The notes under the pieces are model-generated. The model saw only the letters and a list, made by a program, of their open reading frames with translations. It searched no databases and was not told the origin of the DNA. Below, piece by piece: positions 45,487 through 57,540 of a stretch of DNA of 64,000 bases (positions are counted from its first letter, which is position 1; every line of letters starts with the position of its first letter). Source of the stretch: Otatea glauca (Eukaryota > Streptophyta > Magnoliopsida > Poales > Poaceae); assembly GCA_036346275.1 (NCBI GenBank), contig CM070719.1, positions 32,444,093-32,508,092 on the forward strand, read 5' to 3'. The translations under genes and the position numbers were made by a program.

Positions 45487-48400
45487 TGTAATGGCCCTCC
45501 TTTTGGGTATGGAATACCAAGAAGGATGGTCTATGTATATATAGTACTAGTCCCATGATCAGTGACTAGTACGCACATTTACAATATTGGTAGCACATCA
45601 ATACATAATCTTATTAAAGCGGAAGCTAATTATACAATATAGTCTTACAATTCAAAGTAAACTATAGCGGAAACTTCAAAAGCCTTGTGGTATGCCTATA
45701 TAAACCCTCAGGTAATTGACAAAGTATAAGCCCTAGAAAAAATCATAAATATAATCCCCGTAACCTGCGTCAAAGTTTACGTCTTTTAGAGATTTGCTAT
45801 CTTCACCTAAACCAACAAATAAAGCAAGGTTGAGTACTTGTGTACTCAGCAAGACTTGTAGTGTATCACAACTGCAAATAATAAAATGTAGGTTGTGTCA
45901 AAGGTGGCTTCTACGGTTATTTTGCATAAAGCGAATTTGAACATGAAATAACAAGTAGTAGATTGTAAACGGAATTTGTAAAAGTAAGTTTGACTAATAT
46001 GAAAATAATAGGTATGTAAGCATAAAGTAACAACTCCAGTCTTCCATGATTGTGAGTATCGCATCATCTCATTACCATTCCTTGGCATAACATCTGAAAT
46101 AAAAGCTTTCCAACAAGTATTTCCAATCAAAATTTTGAAAATATCAAAACATCTAACTAGTGTAGGCACACCAAGTGTCCCTTGACCGCAGGAAAAGCTT
46201 TTTTGAAAAGATTTAAACTCTGTAGATGTGTACAACTTTACCCACAAGTCATGACCTTTTCTTTTTGCCGCTATTTTCACGATCCTTTGGTGTTTGGCTA
46301 GAATATTCATGATGAAAACCTTTATATTACCTAGGTTAACTTTGCTCCAGCCCGATGACGACAAACCCTTGTTATGGCGGCAGAAGATATTTGTACACCT
46401 ATTGTACTCCCAACAGTTCACTACTTTGGGTCCTCACTCTCCCCATAGTTATGGCAGCAGAAGATATTTGTACAGTGTTGTACTCTCAACAGTTCACTCC
46501 TGTTGAGTCCTCACTTCCCCATCATAGCAAAGCGTATACCATTGTGTCGGTAGGTGTTATTCCCAACACCTCGGTAAGGGCACCCCTTCGAGCAAACCTA
46601 CCCGGCTTCCCTGCATTACTCCAGCCTTCCAATGCGTAAAGTTAATCTAGATAATTGGTTTAAGGTTGTCTCATACCAGCACTTGTGGTTGTACAGATAG
46701 TCTTGGATTTAACGTGCACTATGTTCGATCCTTAATTCGACTTTGGCGATAAATCTCCCCCTATCTACATGCAAGTCAAATGCACATCCAGCTATTGCTA
46801 ATAATCGCCCACGTTAAAATCATAGTTTTATTTTCACTTTTACCAAATATCAATAACCTTTAATGTCATATCCAACCTTTTTAAATTCTCAAGAAATAGT
46901 ATAATTTGATTAATTCAGTTTCCATTACTAAAGTATGGCTAAGCATGAACATTGAGTAATCGCATATACCCATGTTAACATTATGTATTTTCTAGCCTTA
47001 ATCTAGGGTTATCAAGGTTCACAAGTCAATATTTATTAAGGAAGTTCCATGAAATAACATGTATATCTACTAGTACCACAATATACAACTTTACTAAAAA
47101 TACACGTATGCATAATAGTTTTGACAAAAACAACATAAACTAATTTCATTAATAAAATCAACAAGATCAAAGGAGGTGCTTTCCTTGCTGTGTTGGTTCA
47201 GGAATCAACATGAAGTCCATTTGCAATATAAAGCATATTCTAGGTCTATAATTCAAATTTTAAATTTTGAAATTAAACAGAGAATAACTTTGAAATATTT
47301 TTTGCATATTCCGAATCTAAATGATATATCATGAATTTAGAAATTTATTTTACTGGATTCGGATTTAAAATGCAAAAGTTATTCATGTTTGAATCTTGGT
47401 CGGTTTTGGAAATACACTGAAATTACAAAATATGCTTTCTAAACTAGGAAACGTTTTTCGACGTTTGAACTAGCTTTCAAGACACACACCAGCTGAAGAG
47501 GGTGGCCCACTGGGCAGTGACACAAAACAGGGCGCACGAGTGAAGGCTCGCCGGCGGCGATCCTTAGGGGCTTGAGCTCAGCCAAAGGTGGGGATGGCTA
47601 GAGGAGGTCCCGGTGCAGCTGAGGTATAGCTCAGTGGCCGGGAAGGTTGGCCAGAATGGCCCGGTGCCGTGCGGGGGCGGTGGTGCTAATGGTAGCCGGC
47701 CAGAAAGGTTGAAGAAAAGCGACTTAAGCTCAATTTAGGGAGGCATAAGCATCAATGGGTCGAGGGGGTTCCATTTTTGCATCTTACCATGCTTGAAAGT
47801 CGTCACAGAGGGATGCCACCAGTCGCCGACCTTGGAGAAGATGAGCAATGGTGCAGCGCCATTCTAGGTGGTGGAAGCTGAATTAAAGTGAGGGTAACAG
47901 TTGTTTGATGCCCACGGTGTTGTAGGACGAAGGGATTGGGCGGCGGTGTATCGAGCAATCTAATTGGGTTTTTCCCCTTTCTCGGTGTTTTTTGGCAAAT
48001 GCTAAATTGGGTGGACGATTGGCGTTGCTCTAGGCAGTAGAGGAGATGGGGGAAGGTGTGAGGAGCTCATATGTGATGGTCGATTTAAATAGGCGTGGAG
48101 GCGATGTGAACTCGGCTACATACTGAAACAAAGATCACGGCGCCGTAACTTTGGCTCGGCAGACACGACGGTGGCCGGATTTTGTGAGGTCAAAAACTGG
48201 CACAGGGCATGGCGAGCTAGGGTAAGTTTGGAACGGTTGTAATGGAGTCGTGAGGCACGATCAGCGCGGCCGCGAGGGCCTACGCAAGGCATGTCGCGAT
48301 AGCGAAGCCAACGGCTTTGGCTTGCAGTGACTATTCGTGGGCAGAGACGAGGCAGCGTTGGGCTGAGGTGTGGGCAAGACAGGGAGTCAAGGCTTAGTGG

Positions 48401-49562
48401 CCACTATCAGGTGGGGTCGAGCAAGGTCTGGGCCAACATGACAGTGAAACAAAACCGAGTTTACTGGAATCCCTCTCTGGACAGGGAAGAACTTAATCAT
48501 TAATTGAGTTATCAATCTTGCCTAAAGATTTTTGGAATTTTTTTTTGTGGGTGTTCCCAAAACAGTTCTTGTCATCCTGTAAAAATTTCATATCGTTATC
48601 TTTTCCTTGTGATTTTTGACAATTCTAACAATATCACTGCTATAATTAATTATTATCTATTGTTTTATTTTGTGGGGGTCTAAATGAAGTATATTTTATA
48701 TATAATTGTTTTTGGATATTCCCTTTGGTATTTATAGTTTTCCATAAAATTTTCATATGATTATCACATTTATAGATTTTTATAAAATTCTAGCATTGAT
48801 TTGTTGAGTTATTTGTGTTTTTTATTTTTTATTTTTAAAATACAATAATGATATTTTATTTTTCTGAAAATTTTTATTTCAGTTCCCTAGATTCTGTGTT
48901 TTTTATTTTTTATCTCATCCTTACATTTTTAGTAAATTCTGACAAGCCCACTATTCTTAGCCACCTACCACTATTTTTTATTTTACATCTACAATAAATA
49001 TGTTCAAATTCCTTTGAAACTTTTAATTCAGATTTCATAGAGCCTTTATAAGGCTCCATAAAAATTTTAAATAATGACCATGCCTAGATATTTTTGAACA
49101 AATCTAACAAGATTCATGTTCTTTGTTTAAATGATGTTTTTGATTTTCTTGAGGTATTAAGTTTATTCAAATTCTTTTGAGACTTTTTGTGATTATTATG
49201 GAGATGGATTAGGATTTAAATAAATTTTCTTGAGATTTTATCTTCATATGATTTTGGGTTTTAATTTTGGGAAAAGAGAAATCCAACAATGAAAATGCTT
49301 TTCTTAAAGGCCAAAAATCCAGCATAAATTCGAAAAAGATGAAAATTAAAAATAAAATCACAATTCAAACTCAATTTCATATTTTTTTTCATTTTGAAAT
49401 AGATGATTTCGATAATACAATGTTCTTTCCTAAAGACCAAAATTCAAGGAAATAAGGAAAAAGGTAGAAATTTAATTTAAAATCTTAGTTTCAATTAAAA
49501 ATTTTAATTTTATCCATTTAAAATTTTAATTTATCCATTTTTAAAAATTTTGAGATGTTACA
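45487..49562 (-). mobile_element. Reverse solo gypsy LTR (about 4.1 kb)
   Basis: On the minus strand it begins TGTAACATCTC at 49562. Near its end it carries the gagtac/gtactc hairpin (45832-45847), the terminal stem-loop (45544-45572) and then ...GGGCCATTACA, ending at 45487. The shared block (gtacaactttacccacaag, in reverse) is at 46225-46257. The 5-mers beside the ends (agagg, 45482-45486, and ggaga, 49563-49567) do not match well, so the left boundary is tentative. No internal coding sequence is present. Confidence 0.65.
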
Positions 49563-49760
49563 GGAGATCACTATCTATCGGCTCACAATATTTTGAGATG
49601 ATTTTCAGATATTTTCAAAAAAAAAATAGATATCCACATCATTTGTCCTAGTACTTTGGTCAGCCCAATAATTCAGATATCCGCATCATCGTAGCATAGC
49701 CCGACTCGACGACAGGCGTAGTAGTAGCCCAGGCGGCCACGGCAGTCGCCTCTCATCCCA

Positions 49761-50114
49761 ATGGACCAAGACAAGGAGGATAGAGCAACTGTCGTGAAAC
49801 CCATGGAGAGCGGCGAAGCAGTAGACTCCGTGGCTGCGGAACCCATGGAGGACATAGCAACAGACACCGTGGGAGATGAGGAGCCCATGGAGGACGACAC
49901 ACCGACGTTCTCCCCGACTTCATCCGCCCCCTCCACTACTGTAGCCGTCAACAACTCCACCATTGTGAGGAAACGCCGCCGCTCTAGCTCTCTAACCCCC
50001 TCTCCCCCATCGCATCCAACGCCATGCTCGCCTCCATTCATGCCACGCATGCGCCTCTTGACACCAGCCAAGGCAATAGTGTCCCAAGGCAGCTCGGCAG
50101 TGCGGCACCCATAG
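49761..50114 (+). CDS. Hypothetical 117-residue ORF, possibly a hAT transposase N-terminus relic
   Basis: The product starts acidic with repeated EPMED motifs (residues 20-50), then has a Pro/Ser/Thr-rich linker (TFSPTSSAPSTT) and a basic patch RKRRRSSS (about residues 69-76) that could be a nuclear signal. An acidic, Pro/Ser-rich lead followed by a basic KRRR run is common at the N-terminus of plant hAT transposases, ahead of the BED finger, but no BED finger or dimerisation domain follows. It lies inside the hAT-like element, which is consistent. It could also be a chance frame. Confidence 0.3.
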   Translation: MDQDKEDRATVVKPMESGEAVDSVAAEPMEDIATDTVGDEEPMEDDTPTFSPTSSAPSTTVAVNNSTIVRKRRRSSSLTPSPPSHPTPCSPPFMPRMRLLTPAKAIVSQGSSAVRHP

Positions 50115-50319
50115 AGCTAGGGGCAGAGCCCGGTAGTGAGGCGCGGCACCTCAATGCTGATCGGGCGTGTAGTGCGGCACCAAGGACTGCGTGAGGCCGA
50201 GGTGGCAAGGCCCGGTCAAGGTGCATGGTGCAGCAGCGACCTAGGTCAAATGGGCATGTGGTTGGGATGGCACAGCGGTGCCAAGAGCGACACAAGGAGG
50301 CCTCAGCCAGGGCCGGAGC

Positions 50320-50625
50320 TTGGCTAGAGAAGAGGAAGAATAAAAGAAAGAAGGAAGGAGGTGGAAGGGAGGAAAAGGAAGGAGGAGGAGGAAGGAAGAA
50401 AGGAAGGAGAAGCCAGGGAAGAGAAAGGAAAGAAAAGGAGAAAGGATGGAAAGGAGAAAAGAGAAGGAAGGAAACAAAGAAAAGGAAGGAAAGAAAAGGG
50501 AAAGGGGGCACGTCCAGGAAAAAGGAAAGGAGAAAAAGAAAAGAAGAAAAAGAAAGAAAGGAAAGGAAGAAAAGAAAAGGAGAAAAAAAGGAAAAAGAGA
50601 AAAAAAAGGGCGGAGCTAGATTTCT
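50320..50625. repeat. Purine-rich (GA/GGAA) low-complexity tract
   Basis: About 300 bp of nearly uninterrupted A and G (gaaggaaagg-type words) on the plus strand. It creates long Lys/Glu- or Phe/Ser/Leu-rich open frames that are not genes. Confidence 0.85.
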
Positions 50626-50861
50626 AGCGATGGACTCGATATGTGTGCTTTATGTAGTATCTATTTTCGTACAATATCAAATAAAAATTATCCAGTACCG
50701 TATCAATTCCGCTCCATATTCACTTCAAATCCATGACCGATATTATCCGCACTATATTCGTATCCAGCACTATCCGTATCCGACTCTGAGTCCGACAAAA
50801 AAATATGGTTTAGGATACGGAAAAATGATATCCGATCGAATCCGAGCCAATTGCATCCCTA

Positions 50862-53093
50862 AAGAACAGTGCACACATGTTCCCAATCCCCTCTACTGTG
50901 GCTATCGATATAGTTCTCCTGAGACGGATCTCAAACTCCCTTCCAATTTCATTCGTTGTGCGAGCAATGTGGGACTGAGCATTCTCTATTTTCTTGTCCA
51001 TATATGCATGCATATGTCTAGAGAACTTCTTTCCCTCGTGTAAGTGTTTTCTCACAGTCATTTCCCTGCTGACGAAGTACCCAATGGTTCGGTTCCAAGT
51101 TCCATCCACAATGGTAGTGGTTGACAGGGATCGCACCCTTCAACACACCTTTGTGTACCTCCAACATGATCGTCGTCATTATTTCGTACCTTACATCGTT
51201 AGTGTCATAAAGTTGTGACCATTTTTCCAGCTCGAAAGTATGCAAATTGATACTTTGCAAGAAGTTGTTGATCATCCTAGAGGCACCCCTCACTACCTGC
51301 CGACCCTCATCTACCACCGGTTGTGCTGCCTGAGATTCCTACTTATGCTTGGAGGTTTCCTCCTCCAGAACTTTCCATATCAGTTTAAACTTGTGCCTCT
51401 AGTTTTGCATGCAGAACTTCTTGAATATCTTCGTCAAGTCCTTGTTGCGAAACCAGGTGTGGAAGTTTGATATAAGATGTCTCATGCACCAACATGTCTG
51501 CAGGTCATTCCATTGGTACGGTGGTCGTGTACCATTTTGCATGTTGGTTAGCCTAGCATTACTGTCCATGATGAGGCACACATTAGGCCGGTCTTGAACA
51601 ACTGCTTGCTTCACATTTGCGGGGAATTATGGCCAGCTCTCAATGTTCTCATATTTTACACTTGCGTAAGCCATAGCAAGTAACTGGTTGTTGGCGTCGG
51701 TGGCTACCACCATCAATATGGTGCCCTCGTACTTCCCAGACAGGAAAGTGCTATCCATCGTCAACACTACCCAACAATAATTGAACCCTCTATAGTCGAT
51801 AGAAATGCCAAGAACACATGATGAAACAATTCAATCCCTTTGAGGGGTGTAGTCTATCCATCTTGTTTATATACATCTCACGATTTTATTTGGCAATCTG
51901 GTGAAGCAATCTCGGTACAAGGTTTTACGCCTCCTCGTATGTACCGTACACATCCTATCTATCACCTTCATAGTTGCTCACCATACCTTTCTATTGCTAA
52001 CTAGATATCCCACCATATTGATCACATTCGCCATCAACAACTTCAGTGAAACTGTTACATTCGCAATGACCAAGCAACTAATCAGGCTAGCCACATATAC
52101 TGAGGTGACATTTTCTATGCTTTTGCAATAGCTCAGCAAGCTCACATGTATAATCCCTTACCACCGTGATCCTAAAATATGTACGTACGCCCTTCAATTT
52201 CTACGCACAGACCTTGCCAGGTCATTCGGCATCAACATACTTCACTATATATGTCTCTTGGTTCAACTTGTACACCCAATATGTATGGCTGATGTTCAAC
52301 ACATATCTTGCTATGGCTTGTTGGACGACACTCTTTTTAGGGAAGTATTGCCCTATTAATAGTATGTTCTGATCGAACGCCCATTTATAACCACCTTTCT
52401 GCGCTAAAACAAGGGAGGTCATTGCCAGCTCATCCAACATTGACGATACATACTCCACATCGATGGATACAATGCCACTGACTTGGGAACCACCATCTAC
52501 ATCTTTGTCTCCCTCTTCGTCACTGCTATCCGTGTGAATATCTGCCTCGTCATCGGTTAGCATTGCATTCACTAGGCCTTCCAGATACTCATGGCAGTCA
52601 ACATGGGTAGCCCACTACTGCCCTATTCCTTTGTTAGGATGAAAATCCTTAGCACATCTTCTCAGGTGTTCATCATCCTTAACAGCGAGATTTATAGCGC
52701 CACTACCATCCGAACCCTCTACTTCCATGCCTCCACCCCCACCAACCTCAACCCCCCTTGACGATTCTCCCTTATCTACAAACCGCACGTACACCATTGG
52801 CCTACCATGTATCATAGCACCAGTATTCATCACAATCTACATGTACTGCACCCACAATGTGCTACCTGTCACCTTATTCAGCTCCCAAACATACTCCAAC
52901 GACCCTTGGACAACCTTGGTATTTACCACCTTGATGACGAGCGTACTCTTTGCAATCCTCCTATCAAATGTGCTTCATATGCACCTCTAGAGCTCAGCCA
53001 GACCCATCTCCTTCAAACCTAATACCTGGATCACCATCTGTTTGTAATTTGATAGGTTCAATCCCATATGGCTCATCGCGAATGACACCATCC
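50862..53093 (-). pseudogene. MULE transposase relic: DNA-binding and catalytic parts
   Basis: Read on the minus strand from about 53090: a poorly preserved N-terminal part (52833-52615, with an acidic/Gly-rich linker), then an acidic segment and the MuDR-type DNA-binding domain (GQYFPKKSVVQQAIARY, YIVKYVD; about 52390-52222). The MULE catalytic domain follows: LTMDSTFLSGKYEGT with the first Asp near 51755, ATDANNQLLAMAYASVK, a stop, LIMDSNARL (second Asp position, about 51570) and WCMRHLISNFHTWFRNKDL (about 51480-51440). The remainder runs to 50870, where the hAT-like element interrupts it before the SWIM finger. Several stops and frameshifts are present. The transposase would cut and join element ends; it is dead here. 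Confidence 0.8.
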
Positions 53094-53159
53094 TCGTAAA
53101 ACACAAACAAATTTTGAATATCTGACATCACGTACTTACCATAATAATTAAGGTACAAT

Positions 53160-54420
53160 CATTAAATACTAATCTACTGTTAATTAATGATGTCATTAAA
53201 GAACAACTAAACTTACATATGAAATGTGTAGGCGTATCTAATAGCATGAAGCTAAATCAATATTACCGATTAAATTAGCAAATATTTCAAATTATTCCAC
53301 TTTCTAGGTACAAAAATTTATTTTCCCACTTTCCCAATGCTAATTGTGCAACAACATTATTTTTCCCTTGCTAATACTACTAAATGCATACTATTTATAC
53401 ATGCATGTGTCCTACCAATTATACTAATACTCCACTTTACCTATTAAAAACATCATTAAATAACAACCGAAACATATGTGTGAAATGTGCATGCATCTAC
53501 TAGCACATAACTAAATGTACATTACAAAGTAAATTGGCAAATATTTAAAATTAATCCATTTTCTACGTACCAAAATTTATTTTTCAACTTTCCCACAGCT
53601 ACTTATGCACCAAAATTATTTTTCCACCTCACTGACACTACTACTAACATTGTTTTGTGCATGCATGTGCACAACCAATTATACTAATACTCCACTTTAC
53701 CTATTAATGACGTCAATAAATAACAACAAAAACGTATGTATGAATTGTGCATGTGTATCTACTAGCACGTAACTAAATCAACATTACCGAGTAAATTAGC
53801 AAATATTTAAATTTATTCCATTTTTTACTTACCAAAATTTATTTTCTCACTTTCCCAACACTAGTTAGGCACCAAAATTATTTTTCACCTCACTAATACT
53901 ACTACTAATATTCCACTTTACCTATTGATAACGCCATTAAATAACAACAAAAACATATGTATGAATTGTGCATTTGTATCTACTAGCACGTAACTAAATC
54001 ATCATTACCGAATAAATTAGCAAATATTTAAAATTATTCCATTTTCTACTTATCAATTGTTTTCTCACTTTCTAACACTAGTTAGGCACAAAAATTAGTT
54101 TTCTACCTCACTAATACTACTACTAACATATTGTTTGTGCATGCACGTGTACTACTAATTATACTAATATTCCACTTTACCTATTAATGACATCATTAAA
54201 TAACAACTAAAACATACGTATGAAATATGCATGCGGATGTACCAGCACGTAACTAAATAAACATTACTGAGTAACTAAACAAATATTTAAACTTATTCTA
54301 TTTTCTACGTACCAAAATTTATTTTCCCACTGCTACTTAAGCACCAAAATTATTTTCCACCACACTAATACTACTTTACTAATTCAACATTACCTTGTAA
54401 ATTGTTATGTATAACATAAA
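53160..54420. repeat. AT-rich tandem array, unit about 230-260 bp, roughly five copies
   Basis: The phrase ccactttacctatta followed by acatcattaaataacaac recurs near 53432, 53692, 53921 and 54172, with a degenerate first copy near 53166. Each unit also contains atgtgcatg, ctagcacgtaactaaat, gcaaatattta, ccaaaatttatttt and gcatgcatgtg. It follows the 5' side of the MULE transposase gene, so it may be part of that element's subterminal DNA. Confidence 0.8.
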
Positions 54421-55370
54421 TAGTGGAGATGCATGTCAAGTACCATGTGCATGCAACATAAAGAATACTATCAAAATAATCATTCCTCTAATTTATGGTT
54501 AATGACATATGCATCTCCACTAAGATAAATATGAATATAATAGTGCATACAAATGAACTAACAATCATACTTAACATAACAACACAGACGAAATAACCAT
54601 TGCACTAATTAAATGTTAATCAAAAAATAATTACATAACTTGCATTAAGAAAAAAACTTACCTCTTCTAAAAGTTCTCAACTTGATATGTAATTTTTGTA
54701 ACTATAACTTCTCCTAATTAACAGCCTAACTACCACTAAATCACATTAAAAAATCTCTCTTTTTCCTCTCCTCTTCATCTCTTTTCCCTCGTCAGCCAAA
54801 CTGACGACAGGAGGGAGGGGATCGCGTGGTGAATTCATTTTATGAGCGCAGTAGTGTGTTTTTGCACGTGAAGGGGCCCACAATGATGCCAAGGAGGGGG
54901 AGCTCGGTAGGAACCTACCGAGCTAGGGGATTCAACACTTGCTGCCGAGCTCGGGGACAATAGCAGGCTACTGCCAAGCAAGGGGAGCGCGGCACCTATT
55001 CTACCATAGTGAGCACAAAGCTACTACCGAGGGCCAGGCACCTGCTGCGGTACACGAGCGCAATAGGGGACACATGTCATCTACGGTTGTTTTCATGGTC
55101 AGGGAGGGGATTTTTGAAATTTTATTCACACGAGAACATAATTTACAAAAAAAAAGTATGGAATGGGGCCAATTAAGTCAAGGCTTCCGCAAATGGGAAT
55201 TGCTAATTTGAGGGCACCCTCACTAAATCTTTAGTTATGACACACTCTCCTTGAGACAAGTGGCACCATCTATTTGCTTTCCCCACTTCCCTTCTCACTC
55301 AAAGAATCTCTCATCACGACACTTGGCGTCATTCCCTTCTACTCAAACTCAAAATAGTTTTGGCTTTTCA
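54421..55370. other. Unassigned; includes a 24-bp hairpin
   Basis: There is no recognisable gene. A perfect 11-bp inverted repeat, agctcggtagg-aa-cctaccgagct, is at 54901-54924. A pyrimidine-rich stretch lies at 54755-54795. The right end of the MULE may lie here, but I could not identify its terminal inverted repeat. Confidence 0.4.
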
Positions 55371-55379
55371 AATATCCCG

Positions 55380-55970
55380 TAAGTTTTTGAATAAGAACTA
55401 TTTTTTAACTACTTTCGAAAGTTTTTGGATAGAAATTTTTTCAACCAAAAGTTTTTTTAATTGAAACTTTTTGAATCGAAAGTTTTTTATTTGAAAGTTT
55501 TCAAACCATTAATTGAAAGTTTTCGTAGTCGAAACTTTTTAATTTTAAATTTTTTGAGTTGGAACTTTCTAATTGGAGAATTTTTTATTTAAACCTTTTC
55601 AAGTTGAAACTTTCTAATTTGAAATTTTTTGAGTTTAAACTTTCCGTGTTAAAACTTTCTAATTTGAAATTTACTAAATTTTTTCTGTTGAAACTTTCTG
55701 AGTTGAAATTGTTTAATTTAATTTTTTTTGAGTTCAAACTTTAGAATTTAAAGCTTTTCAATTGAAATTTTTCTGAGTTGAAACTTTTCGAGTTAAAACT
55801 TTCTAATTTGATAGTTTTTTAAAAAAAATTGTAGTTAAAACTTTTTCGAGTTGAAACTTTTCGTTTTAAAATTGTTTGAGTTGAAAATTTTGAGTTGGAT
55901 TTTTTTAATTGAAACTTCCCATTTAAAATTTTCTATGTTAAAATTTTCCAATTTTAAATTTTTGTGTTAC
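55380..55970. repeat. AT-rich degenerate short tandem repeat (gttgaaacttt / aatttgaaat)
   Basis: About 590 bp made of varied copies of gttgaaacttt, ctaatttgaaa and ttttttgagtt, spaced 10-20 bp apart. The open frame at 55559-55744 is a Leu/Phe/Lys-rich product of this repeat and not a gene. Confidence 0.75.
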
Positions 55971-55974
55971 AGAG

Positions 55975-57540
55975 AATAGATGGGAAAAGAGGAAGTGAGT
56001 CGGGAAGAGGGAAGAGGAATGGTGGAGTTGGATAGAAGGTATTTTTAAATTTATTAGTTTAAGCGTAACTTCAAACTAACGTACCCTCCACAAATTGCCC
56101 TCGCGACGGTCACTATTTTTGCTGGGGAACGAGTGGCTACTCTAGCGAAAAATTAAAATTTTCTACTGCGTAACCAAAGAACCACTGCAAGTTATAGATC
56201 ATAGAATTACCACTAGACGCGCAGACCCGTAGCGAAAGTAGCGTCGATGTAGCGTGGTGGTGCAGATGTAGTCGTACTAGTGTCGCGCCTCCCCAACAGC
56301 TCCTTGTGACTTTCGCAAGTTGTGAATCGTCCTAGCGTTGAAGCTTCGTAGCAACGCCTTCAAGGTATCCACACGTACGAGGCAGGAACACCACATGCCG
56401 AAGTGCTAGCGCCGATTGCACAGTTTTGGGAGAAGGAGGGGTGGCGGCTAGGGTTTCAGGAATTCTGAATTCCTATTGTGTTTTTGTGTGTCTCTCTTTT
56501 GAAAAGCCAGCACGTCCTTTCTTTATATAGACATCCCATAACGGGTTTCAACCTTGAAGCCTATTAGAAACTCTAAGCCCATTACAACTCAGATCCCTAT
56601 CCGAACTGGTTACAGTCCCTTAAGTGTGCGACCCTATAGGTTTACGTGCACTTGGACATGGCCCGAGTATTTCTACTCGACTAGACATGGCTCGAGTACT
56701 CCTACTCGACCAGACATAGCTCGAGTACCCTTATTCGACTAGTCATGACTCGAGTACCCTTATTCGATTAGTCATGGCTCGAGTACTTCTACTCGACCAG
56801 ACATAGCTCTAATACTCTTACTTGACTAATAACCGGTAGTGGCCCCTAGCAGGACGTGCCGATTCCAATGTACATATAAAGATTAGACGAACTTCAACAA
56901 TGTCCTATATGCATTTCCTTTTGCCTCTCGATATCGGTCAAACCCAAGGCGAGTTGTTGTCATCCTTGTTTGGATGGCTCGACCACTCTTTCTCAATGTC
57001 ATGACTCGGATTCCCCGAATACATCGAGTAGCATGGCCATGCATTTTTGGAATCCGATCACTCGAGAGGTCTAGAGATATCTCTCCCGTTGTATGGAGGG
57101 GCAAATCCTATCTTGATCGACCACGCTTCGCAGCATGTTTCATGACAAACCCGAAAGTCATCTTTATAACTACCCAGTTACAGAGTAGCGTTTGATGACC
57201 CCTAAGTAAGCCATTACGCATCTTGAGAATATGCGACAATCTGAAGTCGAAGGATATAGTATACACATCGTATATGAGACCAACTGATGAAAGAATACAA
57301 CGTTCTCATAGTGTCTCAAGGTGAATCGATCCAACTCCATGTTCTCCAACATGTGTTCATATTATTGGTTTGATATCTCCATATCTATGACCTGTGAAAC
57401 ATGGTTATCAGCCAATACATATATTAGTCTATTCATATGTGTCCTCGTATGTTTATCGACTAAGAATTACTTTAGAATGAACATTATAAAGATGAATATA
57501 GAGTTTCACAAATAAGTCACGAACTTATTAATCAATATTC
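55975..57540. other. Unassigned non-coding, possibly reverse retroelement LTR or leader DNA
   Basis: No coding homology was seen on either strand. A TATA-like tttatatag occurs near 56521 in plus orientation. The stretch 57180-57430 has the mixed composition of retroelement non-coding DNA, but neither LTR ends nor a duplicated partner is in the window. It includes the 29-bp minisatellite listed separately. Confidence 0.3.
56662..56832. repeat. 29-bp minisatellite, six copies
   Basis: Units start at 56662, 56691, 56720, 56749, 56778 and 56807, exactly 29 bp apart. The typical unit is ctcgagtacycytaytcgac followed by yagwcatgr. Each unit contains the inverted pair tcgagta / tactcga, so every copy can form a small stem-loop. 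Confidence 0.88.

Larger units (their letters stand above)
45351..50861. mobile_element. hAT-like element inserted in the MULE transposase
   Basis: The left end is CAGGGGTGCAATTAG and the right end, on the reverse strand, is TAGGGATGCAATTGG. The flanking 8-mers aagaatgg (45343-45350) and aagaacag (50862-50869) match at 6 of 8 positions. Both termini carry repeated ggat/atccg-type motifs (tcggattcg, atccgtatccg), like hAT subterminal repeats. The element is interrupted by a reverse solo LTR at 45487-49562. The strongest argument is that the MULE transposase reading resumes across it. The exact ends and the superfamily are less certain than for the other elements. Confidence 0.6.

Noticed and set aside
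45482..49567. Target duplication for the reverse LTR at 45487-49562
   Set aside because: The flanking 5-mers agagg and ggaga agree at only three positions, so I do not claim a duplication.
50225..51043. 272-residue plus-strand frame
   Set aside because: Mostly Lys/Glu/Arg from the GA-rich tract at 50320-50625, then it runs through hAT terminal repeats and antisense MULE transposase.
56662..56832. CRISPR-like regular repeats
   Set aside because: Units are contiguous with no unique spacers, and the context is a plant genome.
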